From positions 7,130,001-7,194,000 of the forward strand of contig NZ_JACHJS010000001.1 of the NCBI RefSeq assembly GCF_014203755.1: DNA of 64,000 bases, given 5' to 3'. Source of the stretch: Saccharothrix violaceirubra. Lineage in GTDB: Bacteria; Actinomycetota; Actinomycetes; Mycobacteriales; Pseudonocardiaceae. The position numbers and the translations under genes were made by a program. Shown here piece by piece: positions 8,759-16,340 of the stretch (position 1 is its first letter; each line of letters opens with the position of its first letter). Below the pieces are notes generated by a model, which saw only the letters and a list, made by a program, of their open reading frames with translations, had not been told where the DNA came from and ran no database searches.

Positions 8759-9793
8759 CTAGGCTCCCGTCGTCCAGTCGAGGATGACCTTGCCGCACTT
8801 GCCTTCGCGTGCGGTGGCGAACGCTTCTTCGTACGCGGTGTAGCCGAACCGGTGCGTGATCACCGGGGTCAGGTCGAGACCGCGTTGGAGCAGCACGGAC
8901 ATGGAGTACCAGGTCTCGAACATCTCCCGGCCGTAGATGCCCTTGAGGTGCAGCATCTTCAGCACCACGGCGCCGAAGTCGACCGCGAACGGCTCGGCCG
9001 GGAGGCCGAGCATCGCGATACGACCGCCGTGCGCCATGTTGCGGATCATGTCACGCAGAGCGACCGGTTGTCCGGACATCTCCATGCCGATGTCGAAACC
9101 CTCTGTCATGCCGAGCTGTTTCTGGGCTTCCTCGATGGAGTGCCGCGACACGTCGAGGGCGACGTCCACGCCCACTTTCCGCGCCAGTTCGAGCCGGTGT
9201 TCGCTGATGTCGGTGATCACCACGTTGCGCGCACCCGCGTGCCGGGCGACGGCGGCGGCCATGATCCCGATCGGACCCGCACCGGTGACCAGCACGTCCT
9301 CCCCGATGACGGGGAACGACAACGCGGTGTGCACGGCGTTCCCGAACGGGTCGAAGATCGCGGCCACGTCCGGGTCGAGGTCCTTGCGGTGCACCCACGC
9401 GTTCTGCTCGGGCAGCACGACGTACTCGGCGAACGCGCCGTCGCTGTGCACGCCGAGGCCGCGCGTGTTGGCGCACAGGTGGCGGCGTCCGGCCTTGCAG
9501 TTGCGACACGTGCCGCAGACCAGGTGGCCCTCGCCGCTGACCAGGTCCCCGACCCGCACCCCGGTCACCGCCGGCCCGACCTCGACGACCTCGCCCGCGA
9601 ACTCGTGCCCGAGGGTCAGCGGCGCCTTCACCGTGCTCGCGGCCCAGTCGTCCCACGACTCGATGTGCAGGTCGGTGCCGCAGATCCCGGCGCGCAGCAC
9701 GCGGACGACGACGTCACCGGGTCCGGGCACGGGTTCCGGGACGTCGGTCAACGTGAGTCCCGGCCCGGCCTCGGACTTGACCAGAGCTTTCAT
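8759..9793 (-). CDS. tdh: L-threonine 3-dehydrogenase
   Basis: 344 residues, a zinc-dependent medium-chain dehydrogenase. It oxidises threonine to 2-amino-3-oxobutyrate with NAD+, the substrate of the next gene. Catalytic zinc ligands are C38 (GICGTDLHI) and H63-E64 (GHEFAG); the structural zinc site uses C93, C96, C99 and C107 ([15 protein letters not shown]). A Rossmann motif [10 protein letters not shown] follows. It is the first gene of the tdh-kbl-lysR run, with a 36-bp gap to the epimerase gene. Confidence 0.96.
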   Translation of the reverse strand: MKALVKSEAGPGLTLTDVPEPVPGPGDVVVRVLRAGICGTDLHIESWDDWAASTVKAPLTLGHEFAGEVVEVGPAVTGVRVGDLVSGEGHLVCGTCRNCKAGRRHLCANTRGLGVHSDGAFAEYVVLPEQNAWVHRKDLDPDVAAIFDPFGNAVHTALSFPVIGEDVLVTGAGPIGIMAAAVARHAGARNVVITDISEHRLELARKVGVDVALDVSRHSIEEAQKQLGMTEGFDIGMEMSGQPVALRDMIRNMAHGGRIAMLGLPAEPFAVDFGAVVLKMLHLKGIYGREMFETWYSMSVLLQRGLDLTPVITHRFGYTAYEEAFATAREGKCGKVILDWTTGA

Positions 9794-9829
9794 GGCGGCA
9801 GTGTGCTCCCGTCCACTTTGTCCGGTCCA

Positions 9830-11293
9830 TCAGGACTTTCTGTACTCGCTTGTTAGCTCCGCTTCACTGGTGATGTTGCGGACCATGCCGCCGAACACCA
9901 GCCCGTGGAACGGCCACACCAGCCACCAGTAGACGTGTCCGGCCAGGCCGCGCGGCACGAACACGGCCCGCTGCCGGTAAGTGGACCCGCCGCCGTCGGC
10001 CGCCGCCACCCGGAGTTCCAGCCACGCCAACCCGGGTACGCGCATCTCCGCGCGCAACCGCAGGAGCCGGCCGCGTTCCAACTCCTCGACCCGCCACCAG
10101 TCGAGCGCCTCGCCGACGTGCAGGCGCTTCGGGTCACGCCGCCCACGCCGCAGCCCGACGCCGCCGGCGAGCCGGTCGAACCACCCGCGCACGGCCCAGG
10201 CCAGGGGGAACGAGTACCAGCCGTGCTCGCCGCCGATGCCCTCGACGACCGACCACAGCCGGTCCGGCGGCGCGGCGGTGCGGTGCTCACGCACGTCGAC
10301 GTACGACGAACCACCGGACCACTCCGGGTCCGACGGCAGCGGGTCGGCGGGCGCGCCGGGCACCGACGCGTTGGACCAGCGGGTCTCGACCTCGCCGTCC
10401 CGGATGCGGTCGATCGCGAGCCGGACGGCCCGGTCGTAGCCGGTCAGCGGTCCGGGCAGGGCTTCGCGCACGTCGTGCTCGCGGCACACGACCTCGTGCA
10501 CGAGCGAGCCGATCAACGGCTTGGCGATGGACCGGGGCACGGGCGTGACGACGTTGACCCAGTGCGAGGAGAGCCTGGGCGTGAGGAAGGGGACGGGCAG
10601 CACGCGTCGCTTCCGCAGCCCCGCGACCCGCGCGTACCGCAGCATCATGTCCAGGTACGTCAGCACGTCCGGCCCGCCGATGTCGTACGTGCGGTTCACG
10701 TCCGCCGGCAGCCCGACCGCCTCGACCAGGTACCGCAGCACGTCCCGCACGGCGATCGGCTGGATGCGGTTGTGCACCCACTTCGGCGTGACCATCACCG
10801 GCAGCCGTTCTGTGAGGTAGCGCAACATCTCGAAACTGGCCGACCCGGACCCGATGACCACGGCGGCCTGGAACACGACGGCGGGTACGGAGGACCGCAG
10901 GAAGACGTCGCCGACCTCCTTGCGGGAGGCCAGGTGCGCCGAGAGCTGCCCGTGCGCGGGGTGGAGTCCGCCCAGGTAGACGATGCGCCCGACGCCCGCG
11001 TTCCCGGCGGCCCACGCCGTGTTCGCCGCGGCCACGCGGTCGGCGTCGACGAAGTCCGCGCTGTGCAACGAGTGGACGAGGTAGTGGACGACGTCGACGT
11101 CGCGCATGGCCGGTACGAGCGAGTCCCGGTCGGTGACGTCGCCCCGGACGACCTCGACCCGACCGGCCCACGGCACGTCCCGCAGTTTGCCCGGGTCGCG
11201 CACGAGACACCGCACCTCGTGCCCCTCGTCCAACAGCCGGGGCACCAGGCGCCCGCCGAGATACCCCGTGGCTCCGGTGACAAGACAGCGCAT
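9830..11293 (-). CDS. NAD(P)-binding epimerase-like protein with C-terminal DUF2867 domain
   Basis: 487 residues from the ATG at 11293 (MRCLVTGATGYLGG). Twelve upstream in-frame codons run into a 22-bp repeat and are not a credible N-terminus. The N-terminal half is an atypical extended SDR with Rossmann motif TGATGYLGGRLVPRL and an RGDVTD segment. The C-terminal ~160 residues (SSYVDVREHRTAAPP ... YWWLVWPFHGLVFGGM) form a DUF2867 domain of SRPBCC-like fold. The fusion is widespread in actinobacteria; the substrate is unknown, and quinone or lipid-linked metabolites are guesses. It is co-directional with tdh. Confidence 0.85.
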   Translation of the reverse strand: MRCLVTGATGYLGGRLVPRLLDEGHEVRCLVRDPGKLRDVPWAGRVEVVRGDVTDRDSLVPAMRDVDVVHYLVHSLHSADFVDADRVAAANTAWAAGNAGVGRIVYLGGLHPAHGQLSAHLASRKEVGDVFLRSSVPAVVFQAAVVIGSGSASFEMLRYLTERLPVMVTPKWVHNRIQPIAVRDVLRYLVEAVGLPADVNRTYDIGGPDVLTYLDMMLRYARVAGLRKRRVLPVPFLTPRLSSHWVNVVTPVPRSIAKPLIGSLVHEVVCREHDVREALPGPLTGYDRAVRLAIDRIRDGEVETRWSNASVPGAPADPLPSDPEWSGGSSYVDVREHRTAAPPDRLWSVVEGIGGEHGWYSFPLAWAVRGWFDRLAGGVGLRRGRRDPKRLHVGEALDWWRVEELERGRLLRLRAEMRVPGLAWLELRVAAADGGGSTYRQRAVFVPRGLAGHVYWWLVWPFHGLVFGGMVRNITSEAELTSEYRKS

Positions 11294-11314
11294 CACCCGA
11301 TCCTGCGCCCGTAC

Positions 11315-11358
11315 CCGCGAGTCCTCCACTCAGGCACCCCGAAATACGCACTCAGAAC
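11315..11358 (+). repeat. Two 22-bp units (intergenic repeat family, locus 2)
   Basis: Unit 1 (11315-11336) matches the GAGTCCTCCACTC variant also seen as the last unit at 6665-6686. Unit 2 (11337-11358) is a GAAATACGCACTC variant. The second unit overlaps the end of the DUF1707 gene: the TGA stop (minus strand, 11354-11352) is the TGAG of the repeat. Confidence 0.88.
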
Positions 11359-11942
11359 CGACTGCACTTCTTCCGCTTGATCTCCACGGACCCCATCCGC
11401 ACGGCACCGTGCACCACGAAGTGCGGACGCCCGCCCTCGCCGAACCCGACCCTGTCCTTCAGCGACCCGGCCGAGATCTCGATGCCGTGCGCGTTCACGG
11501 TCGACCCCTCGGGCACCACGATCCGCACCGACCCCGCCGTCACATCCAGCTCCACGTCCACCACGGCGTGCGGGATCTTCGCGTCGCGGAAGTCCAGGTC
11601 CGTCGATCCCATGTGGCTGCGGACGACCAGGCGCGGCGGCACGACCCACTCGCCCTTGCGCCGCACCGACGACATCCGCGAGGTCAGCTCCGTGCGCTCG
11701 CCGAACACCTCCGGCGAGCCGGGCTCCGACACCGCACGCGAGTCGTGCGTCACGCCCGGCAGGTCCAGCAGCACGGCGTTGAGCTGGCCACGCGTCTTGG
11801 CCGCCAACGCCGTGTCGGTCCGCTCGGTGAACTCGTCCAACGTGAGCAGCCCTCGGCCGATCGCCTTCTGGAGCACGCCCACGACGTGCTCGCGTTCGGC
11901 GTCCGACACGCGCAGATCCCTCGGGTTCGTCACGACCCTCAC
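11352..11942 (-). CDS. DUF1707 / LiaF-like cell-envelope response protein
   Basis: 196 residues. The N-terminus carries a DUF1707 (SHOCT-like) domain, with LRVSDAEREHVVGVLQKAIG, then GRLL/GLLTLDEFTER and TALAAKTRGQLNAVL. The C-terminus resembles the LiaF cell-wall-active antibiotic response domain (VDVELDVTAGSVRIVVPEG, then an IEISAGS strand). There is no transmembrane segment. It starts at a GTG overlapping the TGA of the response regulator by 4 bp, so it is the third gene of a coupled kinase-regulator operon. By analogy with LiaFSR it may tune the upstream kinase; that is inference. Its C-terminal codons run into the 22-bp repeat. Confidence 0.82.
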   Translation of the reverse strand: MRVVTNPRDLRVSDAEREHVVGVLQKAIGRGLLTLDEFTERTDTALAAKTRGQLNAVLLDLPGVTHDSRAVSEPGSPEVFGERTELTSRMSSVRRKGEWVVPPRLVVRSHMGSTDLDFRDAKIPHAVVDVELDVTAGSVRIVVPEGSTVNAHGIEISAGSLKDRVGFGEGGRPHFVVHGAVRMGSVEIKRKKCSRF

Positions 11943-12589
11943 CCCTCCGGCTCGACGTCGAGCCCGTGTTCGATCGCGTACCGCGCCAGCTCGACGCGGT
12001 TGTGCAGTTGGAGTTTGCGCAGCGTCGACTGCACGTGGTTCTCGACGGTCCGGTGCGAGATGACCAGCCGGGTGGCGATCTGCCGCGCGGTCAGCCCCTT
12101 GGCCACGAGCCGCAGCACCTCGGTCTCCCGGTCGGTGAGCTGCGGTTTGTCCTCGTCCGGGGTGGCGGCCATGCGCCGGTACTCGCCGAGCACCAGGCCC
12201 GCGAGCCCGGCGGTGAACACCGCGTCGCCCGCCGCCGTCCGGTTGACCGCCTCGACCAGCTCCTCGGCCGACGCCGACTTCACCAGGTAGCCCGACGCGC
12301 CGGCCTTGACCGCCTCCAGCACGTCGCTGTGCTCGCCGCTGGCGGACAGCACGAGCACGCGCGTGCGCGACAGCGACCCGGTGATCATCGTGGTCGCCTC
12401 GACGCCGGTCTGCTCGCCCAGGTTGAGGTCCATCAGCACGACGTCGGGCCGCACCGCGCGGGCGATCCGCACGGCCGACGCCGCGTCGCCCGCCGTCGCC
12501 ACCACGTCGAAACCGCGTTCGGCGAGGTCGCGCGCGACACCGTCACGCCACAGCGGGTGGTCGTCCACCACCATCACCGACACGCTCAT
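11939..12589 (-). CDS. NarL/LuxR-type response regulator (MacS partner)
   Basis: 216 residues from the ATG at 12589, which overlaps the kinase stop codon (ATGA). The receiver domain shows VDDHPLWRDG, the phospho-acceptor Asp in VLMDLNLGEQTG and the switch Lys in YLVKSAS. The C-terminal LuxR helix-turn-helix is LTDRETEVLRLVAKGLTARQ. The seven upstream in-frame codons lie inside the kinase gene and lack a better ribosome binding site. It is the DNA-binding output of the kinase encoded immediately upstream. Confidence 0.94.
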   Translation of the reverse strand: MSVSVMVVDDHPLWRDGVARDLAERGFDVVATAGDAASAVRIARAVRPDVVLMDLNLGEQTGVEATTMITGSLSRTRVLVLSASGEHSDVLEAVKAGASGYLVKSASAEELVEAVNRTAAGDAVFTAGLAGLVLGEYRRMAATPDEDKPQLTDRETEVLRLVAKGLTARQIATRLVISHRTVENHVQSTLRKLQLHNRVELARYAIEHGLDVEPEG

Positions 12590-13728
12590 CTGAACACCCG
12601 CATCTCCCACTCCGTGCCCTCGCCCGGCCCGGTCACCAGCTCAAGCGTGCCACGCAACGCCTCGACCCGGCCGCGGATGGACTTGGCGACGCCCATGCGC
12701 CCCTCTGCCTCAGCAGAGGCGAGTCGGCCCTCGGGGATACCGGGACCGTCGTCCCGGACGCTGATCACCACCTCCGCACCGAGGTCCTCCAGGAGCACCC
12801 ACGCCTTCGCGGCGGGTCCGACGTGCTTGTCCACATTGGACAGTGCCTCGCGCACGACGGCGGTCAGCTCGAACGCGGTCGCGGTCGGCAGCATCACCTG
12901 GGTCGCGGGCGTCGACACCTGGAACCTGGGCGTGGCCAGCAGTTGCAGCGCGGGACGCAGGTCGGCGTCGCCGTCCATCGTGGATTCGGTCGGCGCGGCG
13001 GCGACCAGCGAGCGCAGCGCGATCTCCTGCTCGCCGGCGAGTTCGGCCAGCTCCGCGGCCTCGCCGCCCAGCTCGGACCCGCGCTTGCGGACGCGGGCCA
13101 GGACCTGGAGCACGCCGTCGTGGATCGACCGGGCGAGCCGCTCGCGTTCGGCCGTCGCCGCCTCGGTGCGCAACGCCTGGGCCAGCCGGACGGATGCCCG
13201 CTTGGCGGTCGTCGAGGCCATGCCGACGACGAACCCCGCGCCGGTGAGCAGCACGACGTCGCGCACCAGGTCGACACTGATCATGCCCCGGTTGAGGTAG
13301 GTGGACAGGCCGATCGCGAACCCGCCCACCGCGCCCGCGACCTGGCCGCCGAGCGCGCCGGCCGCGACCGCGGGGCCGCACGCCCAGATGGTCGTGATCA
13401 GCGGGATGTTGAGCAGGAACTGGACGTCGGACATGATCAACGGCGACATCGACATGAGCGCGCACGTGACGACCAGGTCGGCCACGACCACCCACGGCCG
13501 GCGTCCGCGCCGCCTGCTGTACGCCTGGATCGTGAACACGGACCACACGGCCATCGTGGCGATGACGGCACCGGCGAGCCATTGCCGGCGGTAGTCGTCG
13601 TACTGGATGACGGCGTTGCCCAAGGCGAACAAGAATGTGACTATGCGTAGTGCAACGGTTCCCCGCCAGAGGTGGGCAACCGGGTCGGCCGGCCCTGATG
13701 GCCCCCGTTCGGCAGGCTTTGTGTGCAC
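12586..13728 (-). CDS. MacS-type sensor histidine kinase
   Basis: 380 residues. The N-terminal ~165 residues hold about five transmembrane helices (DUF5931-like; ALRIVTFLFALGNAVIQYDD). A HisKA_3 dimerisation helix follows with phospho-His in RLARSIHDGVLQVL, then an HATPase_c domain (VVREALSNVDKHVG N-box; RDDGPGIPEG G1 box). The start is a GTG with a GAAGGGAG ribosome binding site ~8 nt upstream. It forms an operon with the response regulator and the DUF1707 gene and diverges from the GGDEF gene. The likely signal is membrane or wall stress, judging by the LiaF-like third gene. Confidence 0.92.
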   Translation of the reverse strand: MHTKPAERGPSGPADPVAHLWRGTVALRIVTFLFALGNAVIQYDDYRRQWLAGAVIATMAVWSVFTIQAYSRRRGRRPWVVVADLVVTCALMSMSPLIMSDVQFLLNIPLITTIWACGPAVAAGALGGQVAGAVGGFAIGLSTYLNRGMISVDLVRDVVLLTGAGFVVGMASTTAKRASVRLAQALRTEAATAERERLARSIHDGVLQVLARVRKRGSELGGEAAELAELAGEQEIALRSLVAAAPTESTMDGDADLRPALQLLATPRFQVSTPATQVMLPTATAFELTAVVREALSNVDKHVGPAAKAWVLLEDLGAEVVISVRDDGPGIPEGRLASAEAEGRMGVAKSIRGRVEALRGTLELVTGPGEGTEWEMRVFR

Positions 13729-13897
13729 GGTGTGCTCCCTTCGACGTCAATTCTGCCGTGCCCGAGTGGCGCAGCTAACCCCCAGGTGGCCGTCTGTTCG
13801 GCCCAGCGTCGGTGTGAAAAGCTGAAGGTTGTTACCGCCCGTGATTCGGTGGAGGGCCGCCGCGTCTTCGCCGAACCCGGCGGGGGGAGGGCTGAGG

Positions 13898-15094
13898 GTG
13901 CGAGTTTGGCCACTGTGGACGCTGCGCCGACCGGCGCTGGTCTACTGGCTGGCAGTCGATCTCGCCGCACTCGCAGTGATTTCGTACATCATCATCTCGT
14001 CGCAGCCGCCGACCGCCGCGGAAATCGGCACGTTCGGCGCGATCGGCGGCACCGCCGGATTCGTGATAATCGGGAGTTCCATCTACAGCCACCGGATCGG
14101 TGAGGACGAGCGGAACCCGTGGGCCGCGCATCTTTGTTATCTCACCGCCGGGATGGTCGCGCTTCCGTGCAATCTGATGGTGTTGCTGCTGTTCGGTCCG
14201 GCCCTGCACGGAGTGTTGTCACATCGCCTTGAATCACACCGTTGGGTGTTCACGCTTTCGGCGACCGCGCTGGCCCTGTTCGGCACACGTTCGATCATCG
14301 GCTGGGAAGAACCGCGCACCGGCATAGCCACCATGGTGTTCGCGTCGACCGTGCTGCTCGTCCTGCGCGCCGCGCTGATCGCGATCGGCCTCAAGCTGCG
14401 CAGCCCCGCCGCGCACCGGGACGAGGTCGTCGGCGAACCCATCGACGCGGTCCTGGGCGTCGTCGCGGTCAGCATCGGCGGGCTGATGGGGTTCGTGGCC
14501 ACCGCGATGCCGGTCCACGTGCTCATGGCCGCCGCGCCGATGGCGTTGCTCGAACGCGCCGCACAACTGCCGCAGTGGCGCCGGTCCGCCCAGCGCGACG
14601 CGAAGACCGGCCTGGCCAACGCCGTGCACTGGGACGGCCGCGCCCGCTACGAGCTGTCCAAGGCCCGTCCGCGCAGCCGCCCGATGGCCGTGATGCTGCT
14701 CGACCTCGACCACTTCAAACGCGTCAACGACCGGGTCGGCCACCTCGCCGGCGACGCCGCGCTGTCCGCCATCGCGCTCCTGCTCACCGGCACGGTCCGG
14801 CGCGGCGACCTCGTCGGCCGGTTCGGCGGCGAGGAGTTCGTGGTGCTGCTGCCCGACGCCGAACCCGCCGTCGCCCGGTCCGTCGCGCAACGCGTGCGCC
14901 TGGCCGTCGCCGACCTGAGCGTCGACACCGTCGACACCGGCGGCCGGGAGCACCGGCTCACCGGCCTGACCGTCAGCATCGGCGTGTCGACGACCCAGCG
15001 GTTCGGCTACGAACTGCCCGACCTGCTCGTGGCCGCCGACTCCGCGTTGCTCGCGGCCAAGGGCTACGGCCGCAACGTGGTCGAGATGGCCTGA
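13898..15094 (+). CDS. Membrane-bound GGDEF diguanylate cyclase
   Basis: 398 residues from a GTG at 13898 preceded by a GGGGGGAGGG ribosome binding site; an upstream in-frame ATG (13829) lacks one. Six or more transmembrane helices fill residues ~15-230. A GGDEF domain follows: LLDLDHFKRVNDRVGHLAGD, then the active-site loop RFGGEEFVVLLPDAE, a GGEEF variant with all catalytic residues. It should make c-di-GMP from GTP. No clear RxxD inhibitory site precedes the loop, and no EAL domain is fused. In filamentous actinobacteria c-di-GMP controls development through BldD. It is divergent from the MacS-type kinase. Confidence 0.92.
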   Translation: MRVWPLWTLRRPALVYWLAVDLAALAVISYIIISSQPPTAAEIGTFGAIGGTAGFVIIGSSIYSHRIGEDERNPWAAHLCYLTAGMVALPCNLMVLLLFGPALHGVLSHRLESHRWVFTLSATALALFGTRSIIGWEEPRTGIATMVFASTVLLVLRAALIAIGLKLRSPAAHRDEVVGEPIDAVLGVVAVSIGGLMGFVATAMPVHVLMAAAPMALLERAAQLPQWRRSAQRDAKTGLANAVHWDGRARYELSKARPRSRPMAVMLLDLDHFKRVNDRVGHLAGDAALSAIALLLTGTVRRGDLVGRFGGEEFVVLLPDAEPAVARSVAQRVRLAVADLSVDTVDTGGREHRLTGLTVSIGVSTTQRFGYELPDLLVAADSALLAAKGYGRNVVEMA

Positions 15095-15098
15095 TGGC

Positions 15099-16280
15099 CT
15101 AGACGTCCTCGACGCGTTCCCCGCCGGTGTCCTTCGGACCGGTCTCCTGCGGCTCGTGCACGTCGACGTCCTTCGGTTCGACCTCCTTGTCCGAGTCCGA
15201 CAGCAACGACCGGATGCCCGAGTTCAGCACGGCCAGCAGCGGGACGGACAGCAGCGCGCCGGAGATGCCGCCGACGACCAGGCCGGCGGTGATCGCCAGC
15301 ACCACGGCCAGCGGGTGCAGCTTGACCGCGCGGCCCAGCAGCAGCGGCTGGAGCACGTGGCTTTCCAGCTGCATCACGCCGATCAGCACGCCGAGCACCA
15401 CGAGCCCGGCCACCGGACCGTTCGCGACCAGCGCGATCAGCACCGCGACCGCGCCCGTGATCACCGCGCCGACGATCGGGATGAACGCGCCGAGGAACAC
15501 CAGCGCCGACAGCGGCACGATCAGCGGCACGCCGACCGCCCACAGCCCGATGCCCACGCCGACCGCGTCGACGACCGCCACCGCCGCCGTCGCCCGCACG
15601 TAGCTGACCAGCGACGCGAACCCGCGCCGGCCCGCGACGTCGGCGCGGTCGCGCACGTCGCCGGGCACGATCCGGATGATGAACCGCCAGATCCCGTCGC
15701 CGTCGTGCAGGAAGAAGATGAGGGTGAACAGGGCGAGGATGAACCCGGTCAGCAGCTCGCCGACGGTCGCGGCGGTGGTGAGCGCGCCGGAGGTGATCTC
15801 GGCCTGGTTGTCCTTGATCGTCTGGAGCACCTTGTCCAGGTACTGCTGCAACTGCACGTCGCTCAGGTGCAGCGGGCCGTGCTTGAGCCAGGTCTGGATG
15901 GTGTCGAGGCTCGTGCTGACCTGGGTCTGGAGGTCCGGCAGGCCCTTGGAGAACTCCGTGATCACGAACGTCAGCACGCCGCCGACCACGGCCAGCCCGC
16001 CGACCAGCACCAGGCCGGTGGCCAGGCCGCGCGGCACGCCCACCCTGGTGAGCTGCGACACCGCCGGCGACAGCAGTGCCGCGAGCAGCAGCGCGATCCC
16101 GGCCGGGATCATGATCGTGGCCAGGAACCCGACCACCTGGGCGACGACGTACAAGGCCGCGACGACCGCGACGAACCGCCAGCTCAACGCCGCGCTCACG
16201 CGCAGCAGCCGGGGCACCCTGGCACTGGACTCCGAGTCGATCCCGCTCACCCCGCCACCGTAACCGGCCGACCTGGTCAT
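15099..16280 (-). CDS. AI-2E family transporter (PerM/YdiK-like)
   Basis: 393 residues. It shows the usual layout: two N-terminal transmembrane helices (ALYVVAQVVGFLATIMIPAG), a helical extracytoplasmic segment (~residues 115-165), then a bundle of helices with the conserved FIPIVGAVITG motif and PLLLGRAVKLHPLAVV. Members act as membrane exporters of varied small solutes; the autoinducer-2 label is historic, and some members are Na+/H+ antiporters. The ~40 C-terminal residues are charged and cytoplasmic. It converges on the GGDEF gene with a 4-bp gap and diverges from the beta-helix gene. A GTG 11 codons downstream is a possible alternative start. Confidence 0.88.
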   Translation of the reverse strand: MTRSAGYGGGVSGIDSESSARVPRLLRVSAALSWRFVAVVAALYVVAQVVGFLATIMIPAGIALLLAALLSPAVSQLTRVGVPRGLATGLVLVGGLAVVGGVLTFVITEFSKGLPDLQTQVSTSLDTIQTWLKHGPLHLSDVQLQQYLDKVLQTIKDNQAEITSGALTTAATVGELLTGFILALFTLIFFLHDGDGIWRFIIRIVPGDVRDRADVAGRRGFASLVSYVRATAAVAVVDAVGVGIGLWAVGVPLIVPLSALVFLGAFIPIVGAVITGAVAVLIALVANGPVAGLVVLGVLIGVMQLESHVLQPLLLGRAVKLHPLAVVLAITAGLVVGGISGALLSVPLLAVLNSGIRSLLSDSDKEVEPKDVDVHEPQETGPKDTGGERVEDV

Positions 16281-16340
16281 GCATGCGACAAAACACGCGA
16301 ACCCTTCTCACGAGGGGTGCGCGGATGATCGGATCGACGC

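Noticed and set aside
15099..16280. Quorum-sensing AI-2 exporter
   Set aside because: The AI-2E family name does not prove AI-2 transport; no luxS or lsr genes are nearby, so only the family is claimed.
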